From positions 27,999,313 to 28,063,312 of the forward strand of contig OY756962.1 of assembly GCA_963580455.1 (NCBI GenBank): a DNA stretch of 64,000 nucleotides. The letters run 5' to 3'. The number at the start of each line of letters is the position of its first letter. Position 1 is the stretch's first letter. The position numbers were made by a program, and so were the translations under genes. Source of the DNA: Euonymus europaeus (lineage: Eukaryota > Streptophyta > Magnoliopsida > Celastrales > Celastraceae). Positions 35,683 through 48,739 of this stretch are shown piece by piece. The notes under the pieces were generated by a model that did no database searches, had not been told where the DNA came from, and saw only the letters and a list, made by a program, of their open reading frames with translations.

Positions 35683-37412
35683 CTAATTTTCGAGCTCTAC
35701 GATCCTGGTGTTTCGGATTTTTATTTCAGAACTCGTGGCTAGTTGGTCTCGTTTCACCTAGTTAGCCGCGAAATATGGTTTCTTTACGTAAACGGTTTTA
35801 TGAATATCCGTTGACTCCGAGTTCTGAATTCGGTGATTTTTAGCTTGATTTCACACTACTTTTCGAGCTCTACAATCCGGGGTTCTCGGATTTCCATTTC
35901 AGAACTTGTGGCTAGTAGGTCTCGTTTCACCTATTTAGCCGCGAAATGTGGTTTCTTTACGTAAACGGTTTTATGAATATCCGTTGACTCCGAGTTCTGA
36001 ATTCGGTGATTTTTAGCTTGATTTCACACTACTTTTCGAGCTCTACAATCCTGGATTTTCGGATTTCGATTTCAGAACTCGTGGCTAGTAGGTCTCGTTT
36101 CACCTAGTTAGCCGCGAAATGTGGTTTCTTTACGTAAACGGTTTTATGAATATCCGTTGACTCCGAGTTCTGAATTCGGTGATTTTTAGCTTGATTTCAC
36201 ACTACTTTTCGAGCTCTACAATCCTGGGTTTTCGGATTTCGATTTCAGAACTCGTGGCTAGTAGGTCTCGTTTCACCTATTTAGGCGCGAAATGTGGTTT
36301 CTTTACGTAAACGGTTTTATGAATATCCGTTGACTCCGAGTTCTGAATTCGGTGATTTTTAGCTTGATTTCACACTACTTTTCCAGCTCTACGATCCTAG
36401 CGTTTCTGATTTTGATTTCAGAACTCGTGGCTAGTTGGTCTCGTTTCACCTAGTTAGCCGCGAAATGTGTTTTCTTTACGTAAACGGTTTTATGAATATC
36501 CGTTGACTCCGAGTTCTGAATTCGGTGATTTTTAGCTTGATTTCACACTACTTTTCGAGCTCTACAATATTAGGTTTTCGGATTTCGATTTCAGAACTCG
36601 TGGCTAGTAGGTCTCGTTTCACCTAGTTAGCCGCGAAATGTGGTTTCTTTACGTAAACGGTTTTATGAATATTCGTTGACTCCGAGTTCTGAATTCGGTG
36701 ATTTTTAGCTTGATTTCACACTACTTTTCGAGCTCTACAATCCTGGATTTTCGGATTTCGATTTCAGAATTCGTGGCTAGTTGGTCTCGTTTCACCTAGT
36801 TAGCCGCGAAATGTGGTTTCTTTACGTAAACGGTTTTATGAATATCCGTTGACTCCGAGTTCTGAATTCGGTGATTTTTAGCTTGATTTCACACTACTTT
36901 TCGAGCTCTACAATATTAGGTTCTCGTATTTCGATTTCAGAACTCGTGGCTAGTAGGTCTCGTTTCACCTAGTTAGCCGCGAAATGTGGTTTCTTTACGT
37001 AAACGGTTTTATGAATATTCGTTGACTCCGAGTTCTGAATTCGGTGATTTTTAGCTTGATTTCACACTACTTTTCGAGCTCTACAATCCTGGATTTTCGG
37101 ATTTCGATTTCAGAATTCGTGGCTAGTTGGTCTCGTTTCACCTAGTTAGCCGCGAAATGTGGTTTCTTTACGTAAACGGTTTTATGAATATCCGTTGACT
37201 CCGAGTTCTGAATTCGGTGATTTTTAGCTTGATTTCACACTACTTTTCGAGCTCTACAATATTAGGTTTTCGGATTTCGATTTCAGAACTCGTGGCTAGT
37301 AGGTCTCGTTTCACCTAGTTAGCCGCGAAATGTGGTTTCTTTACGTAAACGGTTTTATGAATATCCGTTGACTCCGAGTTCGGAATTCGGTGATTTTTAG
37401 CTTGATTTCACA
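35683..37412 (+). repeat. Distant second copy of the 27906 block with its 346-bp dimers
   Basis: CGATCCTGGTG with TTTTTATTTC at 35683, then CAATCCGGGG with GAACTTGTGG, CCTGGATT, CCTGGG (AGGCGCG variant) and TTTTCCAGC with TGTGTTTTC at 36375, as at 27906-28944 but one unit shorter. CAATATT boxes at 36565, 36911 and 37257 continue the 346-bp dimer. Truncated-unit blocks lie between the two copies, so a multi-unit block was duplicated over about 7.8 kb. Confidence 0.88.
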
Positions 37413-37585
37413 CTACTTTTCGAGCTCTACAATCCTGGGTTCTCGGATTTCCATTTCAGAACTCGTGGCTAGTAGGTCTCGTTTCACCTATTTAGCCGCG
37501 AAATGTGGTTTCTTTACGTAAACGGTTTTATGAATATCCGTTGACTCCGAGTTCTGAATTCGGTGATTTTTAGCTTGATTTCACA

Positions 37586-37667
37586 CTACTTTTCGAGCTC
37601 TACGATCCCGGCGTTTCTGATTTTGATTTCAGAACTCGTGGCTAGTTGGTCTTAGCTTGATTTCACA
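37586..37667 (+). repeat. Truncated monomer 10 (82 bp)
   Basis: Same join and TTTCTG subclass, preceded by a GGGTTCTCGG unit as in the 601-bp HOR. The distance from truncated unit 9 is 4,753 bp = 82 + 27 x 173, with no net indel between. Confidence 0.92.
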
Positions 37668-40600
37668 CTACTTTTCGAGCTCTACAATCCTGGATTTTCG
37701 GATTTCGATTTCAGAACTCGTGGCTAGTAGGTCTCGTTTCACCTAGTTAGCCGCGAAATGTGGTTTCTTTACGTAAACGGTTTAATGTATATCCGTTGAC
37801 TCCGAGTTCTGAATTCGGTGATTTTTAGCTTGATTTCACACTACTTTTCGAGCTCTACAATCTTAGTTTTTCGCATTTCGATTTCAGAACTCGTGGCTAG
37901 TAGGTCTCGTTTCACCTAGTTAGCCGCGAAATGTGGTTTCTTTACGTAAACGGTTTTATGAATATCCGTTGACTCCGAGTTCTGAATTCGGTGATTTTTA
38001 GCTTGATTTCACACTACTTTTCGAGCTCTACAATCCTGGATTTTCGGATTTCGATTTCAGAACTCGTGACTAGTAGGTCTCGTTTCACCTAGTTAGCCGC
38101 GAAATGTGGTTTCTTTACGTAAACGGTTTTATGAATATCCGTTGACTCCGAGTTCTGAATTCGGTGATTTTTAGCTTGATTTCACACTAATTTTCGAGCT
38201 CTACGATCCTTGCATTTCGGATTTCGATTTCAGAACTCGTGGCTAGTAGGTCTCGTTTCACCTATTTAGCCGCGAAATGTGGTTTCTTTACGTAAACGGT
38301 TTTATGAATATCCGTTGACTCCGAGTTCTGAATTCGGTGATTTTTAGCTTGATTTCACACTACTTTTCGAGCTCTACGATCCTGGCGTTTCTGATTTTGG
38401 TTTCAGAACTCGTGGCTAGTTGGTCTCGTTTCACCTAGTTAGCCGCGAAATGTGGTTTCTTTACGTAAACGGTTTTATGAATATCCGTTGACTCCGAGTT
38501 CTGAATTCGGTGATTTTTAGCTTGATTTCACACTACTTTTCGAGCTCTACAATCTTAGGTTTTCGGATTTCGATTTCAGAACTCGTTGCTAGTAGGTCTC
38601 GTTTCACCTAGTTAGCCGCGAAATGTGGTTTCTTTACGTAAACGGTTTTATGAATATCCGCTGACTCCGAGTTCTGAATTCGGTGATTTTTAGCTTGATT
38701 TCACACTACTTTTCGAGCTCTACGATCCTGGCGTTTCTGATTTTGGTTTCAGAACTCGTGGCTAGTTGGTCTCGTTTCACCTAGTTAGCCGCGAAATGTG
38801 GTTTCTTTACGTAAACGGTTTTATGAATATCCGTTGACTCCGAGTTCTGAATTCGGTGATTTTTAGCTTGATTTCACACTACTTTTCGAGCTCTACAATC
38901 TTAGGTTTTCGGATTTTGATTTCAGAACTCGTTGCTAGTAGGTCTCGTTTCACCTAGTTAGCCGCGAAATGTGGTTTCTTTACGTAAACGGTTTTATGAA
39001 TATCCGCTGACTCCGAGTTCTGAATTCGGTGATTTTTAGCTTGATTTCACACTACTTTTCGAGCTCTACAATCCTGGATTTTCGGATTTCGATTTCAGAA
39101 CTCGTGGCTAGTAGGGCTCGTTTCACCTAGTTAGCCGCGAAATGTGGTTTCTTTACGTAAACGGTTTTATGAATATCCGTTGACTCCGAGTTCTGAATTC
39201 GGTGATTTTTAGCTTGATTTCACACTACTTTTCGAGCTCTACAATCTTAGGTTTTCGGATTTCGATTTCAGAACTCGTTGCTAGTAGGTCTCGTTTCACC
39301 TAGTTAGCCGCGAAATGTGGTTTCTTTACGTAAACGGTTTTATGAATATCCGCTGACTCCGAGTTCTGAATTCGGTGATTTTTAGCTTGATTTCACACTA
39401 CTTTTCGAGCTCTACAATCCTGGATTTTCGGATTTCGATTTCAGAACTCGTGGCTAGTAGGGCTCGTTTCACCTAGTTAGCCGCGAAATGTGGTTTCTTT
39501 ACGTAAACGGTTTTATGAATATCCGTTGACTCCGAGTTCTGAATTCGGTGATTTTTAGCTTGATTTCACACTACTTTTCGAGCTCTACAATCTTAGGTTT
39601 TCGGATTTCGATTTCAGAACTCGTGGCTAGTAGGTCTCGTTTCACCTAGTTAGCCGCGAAATGTGGTTTCTTTACGTAAACGGTTTTATGAATATCCGTT
39701 GACTCCGAGTTTTGAATTCGGTGATTTTTAGCTTGATTTCACACTACTTTTCGAGCTCTACAATCTTAGGTTTTCGGATTTTGATTTCAGAACTCGTGGC
39801 TAGTAGGTCTCGTTTCACCTAGTTAGCCGCGAAATGTGGTTTCTTTACGTAAACGGTTTTATGAATATCCGTTGACTCCGAGTTCTGAATTCGGTGATTT
39901 TTAGCTTGATTTCACACTACTTTTCGAGCTCTACAATCTTAGGTTTTCGCATTTCGATTTCAGAACTCGTGGCTAGTAGGTCTCGTTTCACCTAGTTAGC
40001 CGCGAAATGTGGTTTCTTTATGTAAACGGTTTTATGAATATCCGTTGACTCCGAGTTCTGAATTCGGTGATTTTTAGCTTGATTTCACACTAATTTTCGA
40101 GCTCTACGATCCTTGCATTTCGGATTTCGATTTCAGAACTCGTGGCTAGTAGGTCTCGTTTCACCTATTTAGCCGCGAAATGTGGTTTCTTTACGTAAAC
40201 GGTTTTATGAATATCCGTTGACTCCGAGTTCTGAATTCGGTGATTTTTAGCTTGATTTCACACTACTTTTCGAGCTCTACAATCTTAGGTTTTCGGATTT
40301 CGATTTCAGAACTCGTTGCTAGTAGGTCTCGTTTCACCTAGTTAGCCGCGAAATGTGGTTTCTTTACGTAAACGGTTTTATGAATATCCGCTGACTCCGA
40401 GTTCTGAATTCGGTGATTTTTAGCTTGATTTCACACTACTTTTCGAGCTCTACGATCCTGGCGTTTCTGATTTTGGTTTCAGAACTCGTGGCTAGTTGGT
40501 CTCGTTTCACCTAGTTAGCCGCGAAATGTGGTTTCTTTACGTAAACGGTTTTATGAATATCCGTTGACTCCGAGTTCTGAATTCGGTGATTTTTAGCTTG

Positions 40601-43030
40601 ATTTCACACTACTTTTCGAGCTCTACAATCTTAGGTTTTCGGATTTTGATTTCAGAACTCGTTGCCAGTAGGTCTCGTTTCACCTAGTTAGCCGCGAAAT
40701 GTGGTTTCTTTACGTAAACGGTTTTATGAATATCCGCTGACTCCGAGTTCTGAATTCGGTGATTTTTAGCTTGATTTCACACTACTTTTCGAGCTCTACA
40801 ATCCTGGATTTTCGGATTTCGATTTCAGAACTCGTGGCTAGTAGGGCTCGTTTCACCTAGTTAGCCGCGAAATGTGGTTTCTTTACGTAAACGGTTTTAT
40901 GAATATCCGTTGACTCCGAGTTCTGAATTCGGTGATTTTTAGCTTGATTTCACACTACTTTTCGAGCTCTACAATCTTAGGTTTTCGGATTTCGATTTCA
41001 GAACTCGTTGCTAGTAGGTCTCGTTTCACCTAGTTAGCCGCGAAATGTGGTTTCTTTACGTAAACGGTTTTATGAATATCCGCTGACTCCGAGTTCTGAA
41101 TTCGGTGATTTTTAGCTTGATTTCACACTACTTTTCGAGCTCTACAATCCTGGATTTTCGGATTTCGATTTCAGAACTCGTGGCTAGTAGGGCTCGTTTC
41201 ACCTAGTTAGCCGCGAAATGTGGTTTCTTTACGTAAACGGTTTTATGAATATCCGTTGACTCCGAGTTCTGAATTCGGTGATTTTTAGCTTGATTTCACA
41301 CTACTTTTCGAGCTCTACAATCTTAGGTTTTCGGATTTCGATTTCAGAACTCGTGGCTAGTAGGTCTCGTTTCACCTAGTTAGCCGCGAAATGTGGTTTC
41401 TTTACGTAAACGGTTTTATGAATATCCGTTGACTCCGAGTTTTGAATTCGGTGATTTTTAGCTTGATTTCACACTACTTTTCGAGCTCTACAATCTTAGG
41501 TTTTCGGATTTTGATTTCAGAACTCGTGGCTAGTAGGTCTCGTTTCACCTAGTTAGCCGCGAAATGTGGTTTCTTTACGTAAACGGTTTTATGAATATCC
41601 GTTGACTCCGAGTTCTGAATTCGGTGATTTTTAGCTTGATTTCACACTACTTTTCGAGCTCTACAATCTTAGGTTTTCGCATTTCGATTTCAGAACTCGT
41701 GGCTAGTAGGTCTCGTTTCACCTAGTTAGCCGCGAAATGTGGTTTCTTTACGTAAACGGTTTTATGAATATCCGTTGACTCCGAGTTCTGAATTCGGTGA
41801 TTTTTAGCTTGATTTCACACTACTTTTCGAGCTCTACAATCTTAGGTTTTCGGATTTTGATTTCAGAACTCGTTGCTAGTAGGTCTCGTTTCACCTAGTT
41901 AGCCCAGAAATGTGGTTTCTTTACGTAAACGGTTTTATGAATATCCGCTGACTCCGAGTTCTGAATTCGGTGATTTTTAGCTTGATTTCACACTACTTTT
42001 CGAGCTCTACAATCCTGGATTTTCGGATTTCGATTTCAGAACTCGTGGCTAGTAGGGCTCGTTTCACCTAGTTAGCCGCGAAATGTGGTTTCTTTACGTA
42101 AACGGTTTTATGAATATCCGTTGACTCCGAGTTCTGAATTCGGTGATTTTTAGCTTGATTTCACACTACTTTTCGAGCTCTACAATCTTAGGTTTTCGGA
42201 TTTCGATTTCAGAACTCGTTGCTAGTAGGTCTCGTTTCACCTAGTTAGCCGCGAAATGTGGTTTCTTTACGTAAACGGTTTTATGAATATCCGCTGACTC
42301 CGAGTTCTGAATTCGGTGATTTTTAGCTTGATTTCACACTACTTTTCGAGCTCTACAATCCTGGATTTTCGGATTTCGATTTCAGAACTCGTGGCTAGTA
42401 GGGCTCGTTTCACCTAGTTAGCCGCGAAATGTGGTTTCTTTACGTAAACGGTTTTATGAATATCCGTTGACTCCGAGTTCTGAATTCGGTGATTTTTAGC
42501 TTGATTTCACACTACTTTTCGAGCTCTACAATCTTAGGTTTTCGGATTTCGATTTCAGAACTCGTGGCTAGTAGGTCTCGTTTCACCTAGTTAGCCGCGA
42601 AATGTGGTTTCTTTACGTAAACGGTTTTATGAATATCCGTTGACTCCGAGTTTTGAATTCGGTGATTTTTAGCTTGATTTCACACTACTTTTCGAGCTCT
42701 ACAATCTTAGGTTTTCGGATTTTGATTTCAGAACTCGTGGCTAGTAGGTCTCGTTTCACCTAGTTAGCCGCGAAATGTGGTTTCTTTACGTAAACGGTTT
42801 TATGAATATCCGTTGACTCCGAGTTCTGAATTCGGTGATTTTTAGCTTGATTTCACACTACTTTTCGAGCTCTACAATCTTAGGTTTTCGCATTTCGATT
42901 TCAGAACTCGTGGCTAGTAGGTCTCGTTTCACCTAGTTAGCCGCGAAATGTGGTTTCTTTATGTAAACGGTTTTATGAATATCCGTTGACTCCGAGTTCT
43001 GAATTCGGTGATTTTTAGCTTGATTTCACA
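37668..43030 (+). repeat. a-h type units arranged as 10- and 7-unit HORs
   Basis: Type key: a CAATCTTAGG with CTCGTTGCTAG and CCGCTGAC; b CCTGGATT with TAGGGCTCG; c CAATCTTAGG with GAGTTTTGAATTC; d CAATCTTAGG with GGATTTTG; e TTTTCGC; f GTGACTAG; g CCTTGCATTT; h GTTTCTGATTTTGG. The seven-unit string a(GGATTTTG form)-b-a-b-c-d-e starts at 38879, 40609 and 41820, at spacings of 1,730 and 1,211 bp (10 and 7 units). The first copy is followed by an inserted g-a-h triplet; the second joins the third directly. Copies are almost identical. Confidence 0.9.
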
Positions 43031-46000
43031 CTACTTTTCGAGCTCTACAATCCTGGATTTTCGGATTTCGATTTCAGAACTCGTGACTAGTAGGTCTCGT
43101 TTCACCTAGTTAGCCGCGAAATGTGGTTTCTTTACGTAAACGGTTTTATGAATATCCGTTGACTCCGAGTTCTGAATTCGGTGATTTTTAGCTTGATTTC
43201 ACACTAATTTTCGAGCTCTACGATCCTTGCATTTCGGATTTCGATTTCAGAACTCGTGGCTAATAGGTCTCGTTTCACCTATTTAGCCGCGAAATGTGGT
43301 TTCTTTACGTAAACGGTTTTATGAATATCCGTTGACTCCGAGTTCTGAATTCGGTGATTTTTAGCTTGATTTCACACTACTTTTCGAGCTCTACGATCCT
43401 GGCGTTTCTGATTTTGGTTTCAGAACTCGTGGCTAGTTGGTCTCGTTTCACCTAGTTAGCCGCGAAATGTGGTTTCTTTACGTAAACGGTTTTATGAATA
43501 TCCGTTGACTCCGAGTTCTGAATTCGGTGATTTTTAGCTTGATTTCACACTACTTTTCGAGCTCTACAATCTTAGGTTTTCGGATTTCGATTTCAGAACT
43601 CGTTGCTAGTAGGTCTCGTTTCACCTAGTTAGCCGCGAAATGTGGTTTCTTTACGTAAACGGTTTTATGAATATCCGCTGACTCCGAGTTCTGAATTCGG
43701 TGATTTTTAGCTTGATTTCACACTACTTTTCGAGCTCTACAATCCTGGATTTTCGGATTTCGATTTCAGAACTCGTGGCTAGTAGGGCTCGTTTCACCTA
43801 GTTAGCCGCGAAATGTGGTTTCTTTACGTAAACGGTTTTATGAATATCCGTTGACTCCGAGTTCTGAATTCGGTGATTTTTAGCTTGATTTCACACTAAT
43901 TTTCGAGCTCTACGATCCTTGCATTTCGGATTTCGATTTCAGAACTCGTGGCTAGTAGGTCTCGTTTCACCTATTTAGCCGCGAAATGTGGTTTCTTTAC
44001 GTAAACGGTTTTATGAATATCCGTTGACTCCGAGTTCTGAATTCGGTGATTTTTAGCTTGATTTCACACTACTTTTCGAGCTCTACGATCCTGGCGTTTC
44101 TGATTTTGGTTTCAGAACTCGTGGCTAGTTGGTCTCGTTTCACCTAGTTAGCCGCGAAATGTGGTTTCTTTACGTAAACGGTTTTATGAATATCCGTTGA
44201 CTCCGAGTTCTGAATTCGGTGATTTTTAGCTTGATTTCACACTACTTTTCGAGCTCTACAATCTTAGCTTTTCGGATTTCGATTTCAGAACTCGTTGCTA
44301 GTAGGTCTCGTTTCACCTAGTTAGCCGCGAAATGTGGTTTCTTTACGTAAACGGTTTTATGAATATCCGCTGACTCCGAGTTCTGAATTCGGTGATTTTT
44401 AGCTTGATTTCACACTACTTTTCGAGCTCTACGATCCTGGCGTTTCTGATTTTGGTTTCAGAACTCGTGGCTAGTTGGTCTCGTTTCACCTAGTTAGCCG
44501 CGAAATGTGGTTTCTTTACGTAAACGGTTTTATGAATATCCGTTGACTCCGAGTTCTGAATTCGGTGATTTTTAGCTTGATTTCACACTACTTTTCGAGC
44601 TCTACAATCTTAGGTTTTCGGATTTTGATTTCAGAACTCGTTGCTAGTAGGTCTCGTTTCACCTAGTTAGCCGCGAAATGTGGTTTCTTTACGTAAACGG
44701 TTTTATGAATATCCGCTGACTCCGAGTTCTGAATTCGGTGATTTTTAGCTTGATTTCACACTACTTTTCGAGCTCTACAATCCTGGATTTTCGGATTTCG
44801 ATTTCAGAACTCGTGGCTAGTAGGGCTCGTTTCACCTAGTTAGCCGCGAAATGTGGTTTCTTTACGTAAACGGTTTTATGAATATCCGTTGACTCCGAGT
44901 TCTGAATTCGGTGATTTTTAGCTTGATTTCACACTACTTTTCGAGCTCTACAATCTTAGGTTTTCGGATTTCGATTTCAGAACTCGTTGCTAGTAGGTCT
45001 CGTTTCACCTAGTTAGCCGCGAAATGTGGTTTCTTTACATAAACGGTTTTATGAATATCCGTTGACTCCGAGTTCTGAATTCGGTGATTTTTAGCTTGAT
45101 TTCACACTACTTTTCGAGCTCTACAATCTTAGGTTTTCGGATTTCGATTTCAGAACTCGTTGCTAGTAGGTCTCGTTTCACCTAGTTAGCCGCGAAATGT
45201 GGTTTCTTTACGTAAACGGTTTTATGAATATCCGCTGACTCCGAGTTCTGAATTCGGTGATTTTTAGCTTGATTTCACACTACTTTTCGAGCTCTACAAT
45301 CCTGGATTTTCGGATTTCGATTTCAGAACTCGTGGCTAGTAGGGCTCGTTTCACCTAGTTAGCCGCGAAATGTGGTTTCTTTACGTAAACGGTTTTATGA
45401 ATATCCGTTGACTCCGAGTTCTGAATTCGGTGATTTTTAGCTTGATTTCACACTACTTTTCGAGCTCTACAATCTTAGGTTTTCGGATTTCGATTTCAGA
45501 ACTCGTGGCTAGTAGGTCTCGTTTCACCTAGTTAGCCGCGAAATGTGGTTTCTTTACGTAAACGGTTTTATGAATATCCGTTGACTCCGAGTTTTGAATT
45601 CGGTGATTTTTAGCTTGATTTCACACTACTTTTCGAGCTCTACAATCTTAGGTTTTCGGATTTTGATTTCAGAACTCGTGGCTAGTAGGTCTCGTTTCAC
45701 CTAGTTAGCCGCGAAATGTGGTTTCTTTACGTAAACGGTTTTATGAATATCCGTTGACTCCGAGTTCTGAATTCGGTGATTTTTAGCTTGATTTCACACT
45801 ACTTTTCGAGCTCTACAATCTTAGGTTTTCGCATTTCGATTTCAGAACTCGTGGCTAGTAGGTCTCGTTTCACCTAGTTAGCCGCGAAATGTGGTTTCTT
45901 TATGTAAACGGTTTTATGAATATCCGTTGACTCCGAGTTCTGAATTCGGTGATTTTTAGCTTGATTTCACACTACTTTTCGAGCTCTACAATCCTGGATT

Positions 46001-48739
46001 TTCGGATTTCGATTTCAGAACTCGTGACTAGTAGGTCTCGTTTCACCTAGTTAGCCGCGAAATGTGGTTTCTTTACGTAAACGGTTTTATGAATATCCGT
46101 TGACTCCGAGTTCTGAATTCGGTGATTTTTAGCTTGATTTCACACTAATTTTCGAGCTCTACGATCCTTGCATTTCGGATTTCGATTTCAGAACTCGTGG
46201 CTAATAGGTCTCGTTTCACCTATTTAGCCGCGAAATGTGGTTTCTTTACGTAAACGGTTTTATGAATATCCGTTGACTCCGAGTTCTGAATTCGGTGATT
46301 TTTAGCTTGATTTCACACTACTTTTCGAGCTCTACGATCCTGGCGTTTCTGATTTTGGTTTCAGAACTCGTGGCTAGTTGGTCTCGTTTCACCTAGTTAG
46401 CCGCGAAATGTGGTTTCTTTACGTAAACGGTTTTATGAATATCCGTTGACTCCGAGTTCTGAATTCGGTGATTTTTAGCTTGATTTCACACTACTTTTCG
46501 AGCTCTACAATCTTAGGTTTTCGGATTTCGATTTCAGAACTCGTTGCTAGTAGGTCTCGTTTCACCTAGTTAGCCGCGAAATGTGGTTTCTTTACGTAAA
46601 CGGTTTTATGAATATCCGCTGACTCCGAGTTCTGAATTCGGTGATTTTTAGCTTGATTTCACACTACTTTTCGAGCTCTACAATCCTGGATTTTCGGATT
46701 TCGATTTCAGAACTCGTGGCTAGTAGGGCTCGTTTCACCTAGTTAGCCGCGAAATGTGGTTTCTTTACGTAAACGGTTTTATGAATATCCGTTGACTCCG
46801 AGTTCTGAATTCGGTGATTTTTAGCTTGATTTCACACTAATTTTCGAGCTCTACGATCCTTGCATTTCGGATTTCGATTTCAGAACTCGTGGCTAGTAGG
46901 TCTCGTTTCACCTATTTAGCCGCGAAATGTGGTTTCTTTACGTAAACGGTTTTATGAATATCCGTTGACTCCGAGTTCTGAATTCGGTGATTTTTAGCTT
47001 GATTTCACACTACTTTTCGAGCTCTACGATCCTGGCGTTTCTGATTTTGGTTTCAGAACTCGTGGCTAGTTGGTCTCGTTTCACCTAGTTAGCCGCGAAA
47101 TGTGGTTTCTTTACGTAAACGGTTTTATGAATATCCGTTGACTCCGAGTTCTGAATTCGGTGATTTTTAGCTTGATTTCACACTACTTTTCGAGCTCTAC
47201 AATCTTAGCTTTTCGGATTTCGATTTCAGAACTCGTTGCTAGTAGGTCTCGTTTCACCTAGTTAGCCGCGAAATGTGGTTTCTTTACGTAAACGGTTTTA
47301 TGAATATCCGCTGACTCCGAGTTCTGAATTCGGTGATTTTTAGCTTGATTTCACACTACTTTTCGAGCTCTACGATCCTGGCGTTTCTGATTTTGGTTTC
47401 AGAACTCGTGGCTAGTTGGTCTCGTTTCACCTAGTTAGCCGCGAAATGTGGTTTCTTTACGTAAACGGTTTTATGAATATCCGTTGACTCCGAGTTCTGA
47501 ATTCGGTGATTTTTAGCTTGATTTCACACTACTTTTCGAGCTCTACAATCTTAGGTTTTCGGATTTTGATTTCAGAACTCGTTGCTAGTAGGTCTCGTTT
47601 CACCTAGTTAGCCGCGAAATGTGGTTTCTTTACGTAAACGGTTTTATGAATATCCGCTGACTCCGAGTTCTGAATTCGGTGATTTTTAGCTTGATTTCAC
47701 ACTACTTTTCGAGCTCTACAATCCTGGATTTTCGGATTTCGATTTCAGAACTCGTGGCTAGTAGGGCTCGTTTCACCTAGTTAGCCGCGAAATGTGGTTT
47801 CTTTACGTAAACGGTTTTATGAATATCCGTTGACTCCGAGTTCTGAATTCGGTGATTTTTAGCTTGATTTCACACTACTTTTCGAGCTCTACAATCTTAG
47901 GTTTTCGGATTTCGATTTCAGAACTCGTTGCTAGTAGGTCTCGTTTCACCTAGTTAGCCGCGAAATGTGGTTTCTTTACATAAACGGTTTTATGAATATC
48001 CGCTGACTCCGAGTTCTGAATTCGGTGATTTTTAGCTTGATTTCACACTACTTTTCGAGCTCTACAATCCTGGATTTTCGGATTTCGATTTCAGAACTCG
48101 TGGCTAGTAGGGCTCGTTTCACCTAGTTAGCCGCGAAATGTGGTTTCTTTACGTAAACGGTTTTATGAATATCCGTTGACTCCGAGTTCTGAATTCGGTG
48201 ATTTTTAGCTTGATTTCACACTACTTTTCGAGCTCTACAATCTTAGGTTTTCGGATTTCGATTTCAGAACTCGTGGCTAGTTGGTCTCGTTTCACCTAGT
48301 TAGCCGCGAAATGTGGTTTCTTTACGTAAACGGTTTTATGAATATCCGTTGACTCCGAGTTTTGAATTCGGTGATTTTTAGCTTGATTTCACACTACTTT
48401 TCGAGCTCTACAATCTTAGGTTTTCGGATTTTGATTTCAGAACTCGTGGCTAGTAGGTCTCGTTTCACCTAGTTAGCCGCGAAATGTGGTTTCTTTACGT
48501 AAACGGTTTTATGAATATCCGTTGACTCCGAGTTCTGAATTCGGTGATTTTTAGCTTGATTTCACACTACTTTTCGAGCTCTACAATCTTAGGTTTTCGC
48601 ATTTCGATTTCAGAACTCGTGGCTAGTAGGTCTCGTTTCACCTAGTTAGCCGCGAAATGTGGTTTCTTTATGTAAACGGTTTTATGAATATCCGTTGACT
48701 CCGAGTTCTGAATTCGGTGATTTTTAGCTTGATTTCACA
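43031..48739 (+). repeat. 17-unit HOR (2,941 bp) followed by a 16-unit copy (2,768 bp)
   Basis: Order f-g-h-a-b-g-h-a-h-a-b-a-a-b-c-d-e in 43031-45971, repeated from 45972 with one a unit missing. Private variants mark the pairing: GGCTAATAGG in both g units (43204 and 46145), CAATCTTAGC in both a units (44242 and 47183), and TTTACATAAACGG in both later a units (44934 and 47875). The one-unit difference (173 bp) is a clean in-register loss. Divergence between copies is a few bases per kb by eye. Confidence 0.92.
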
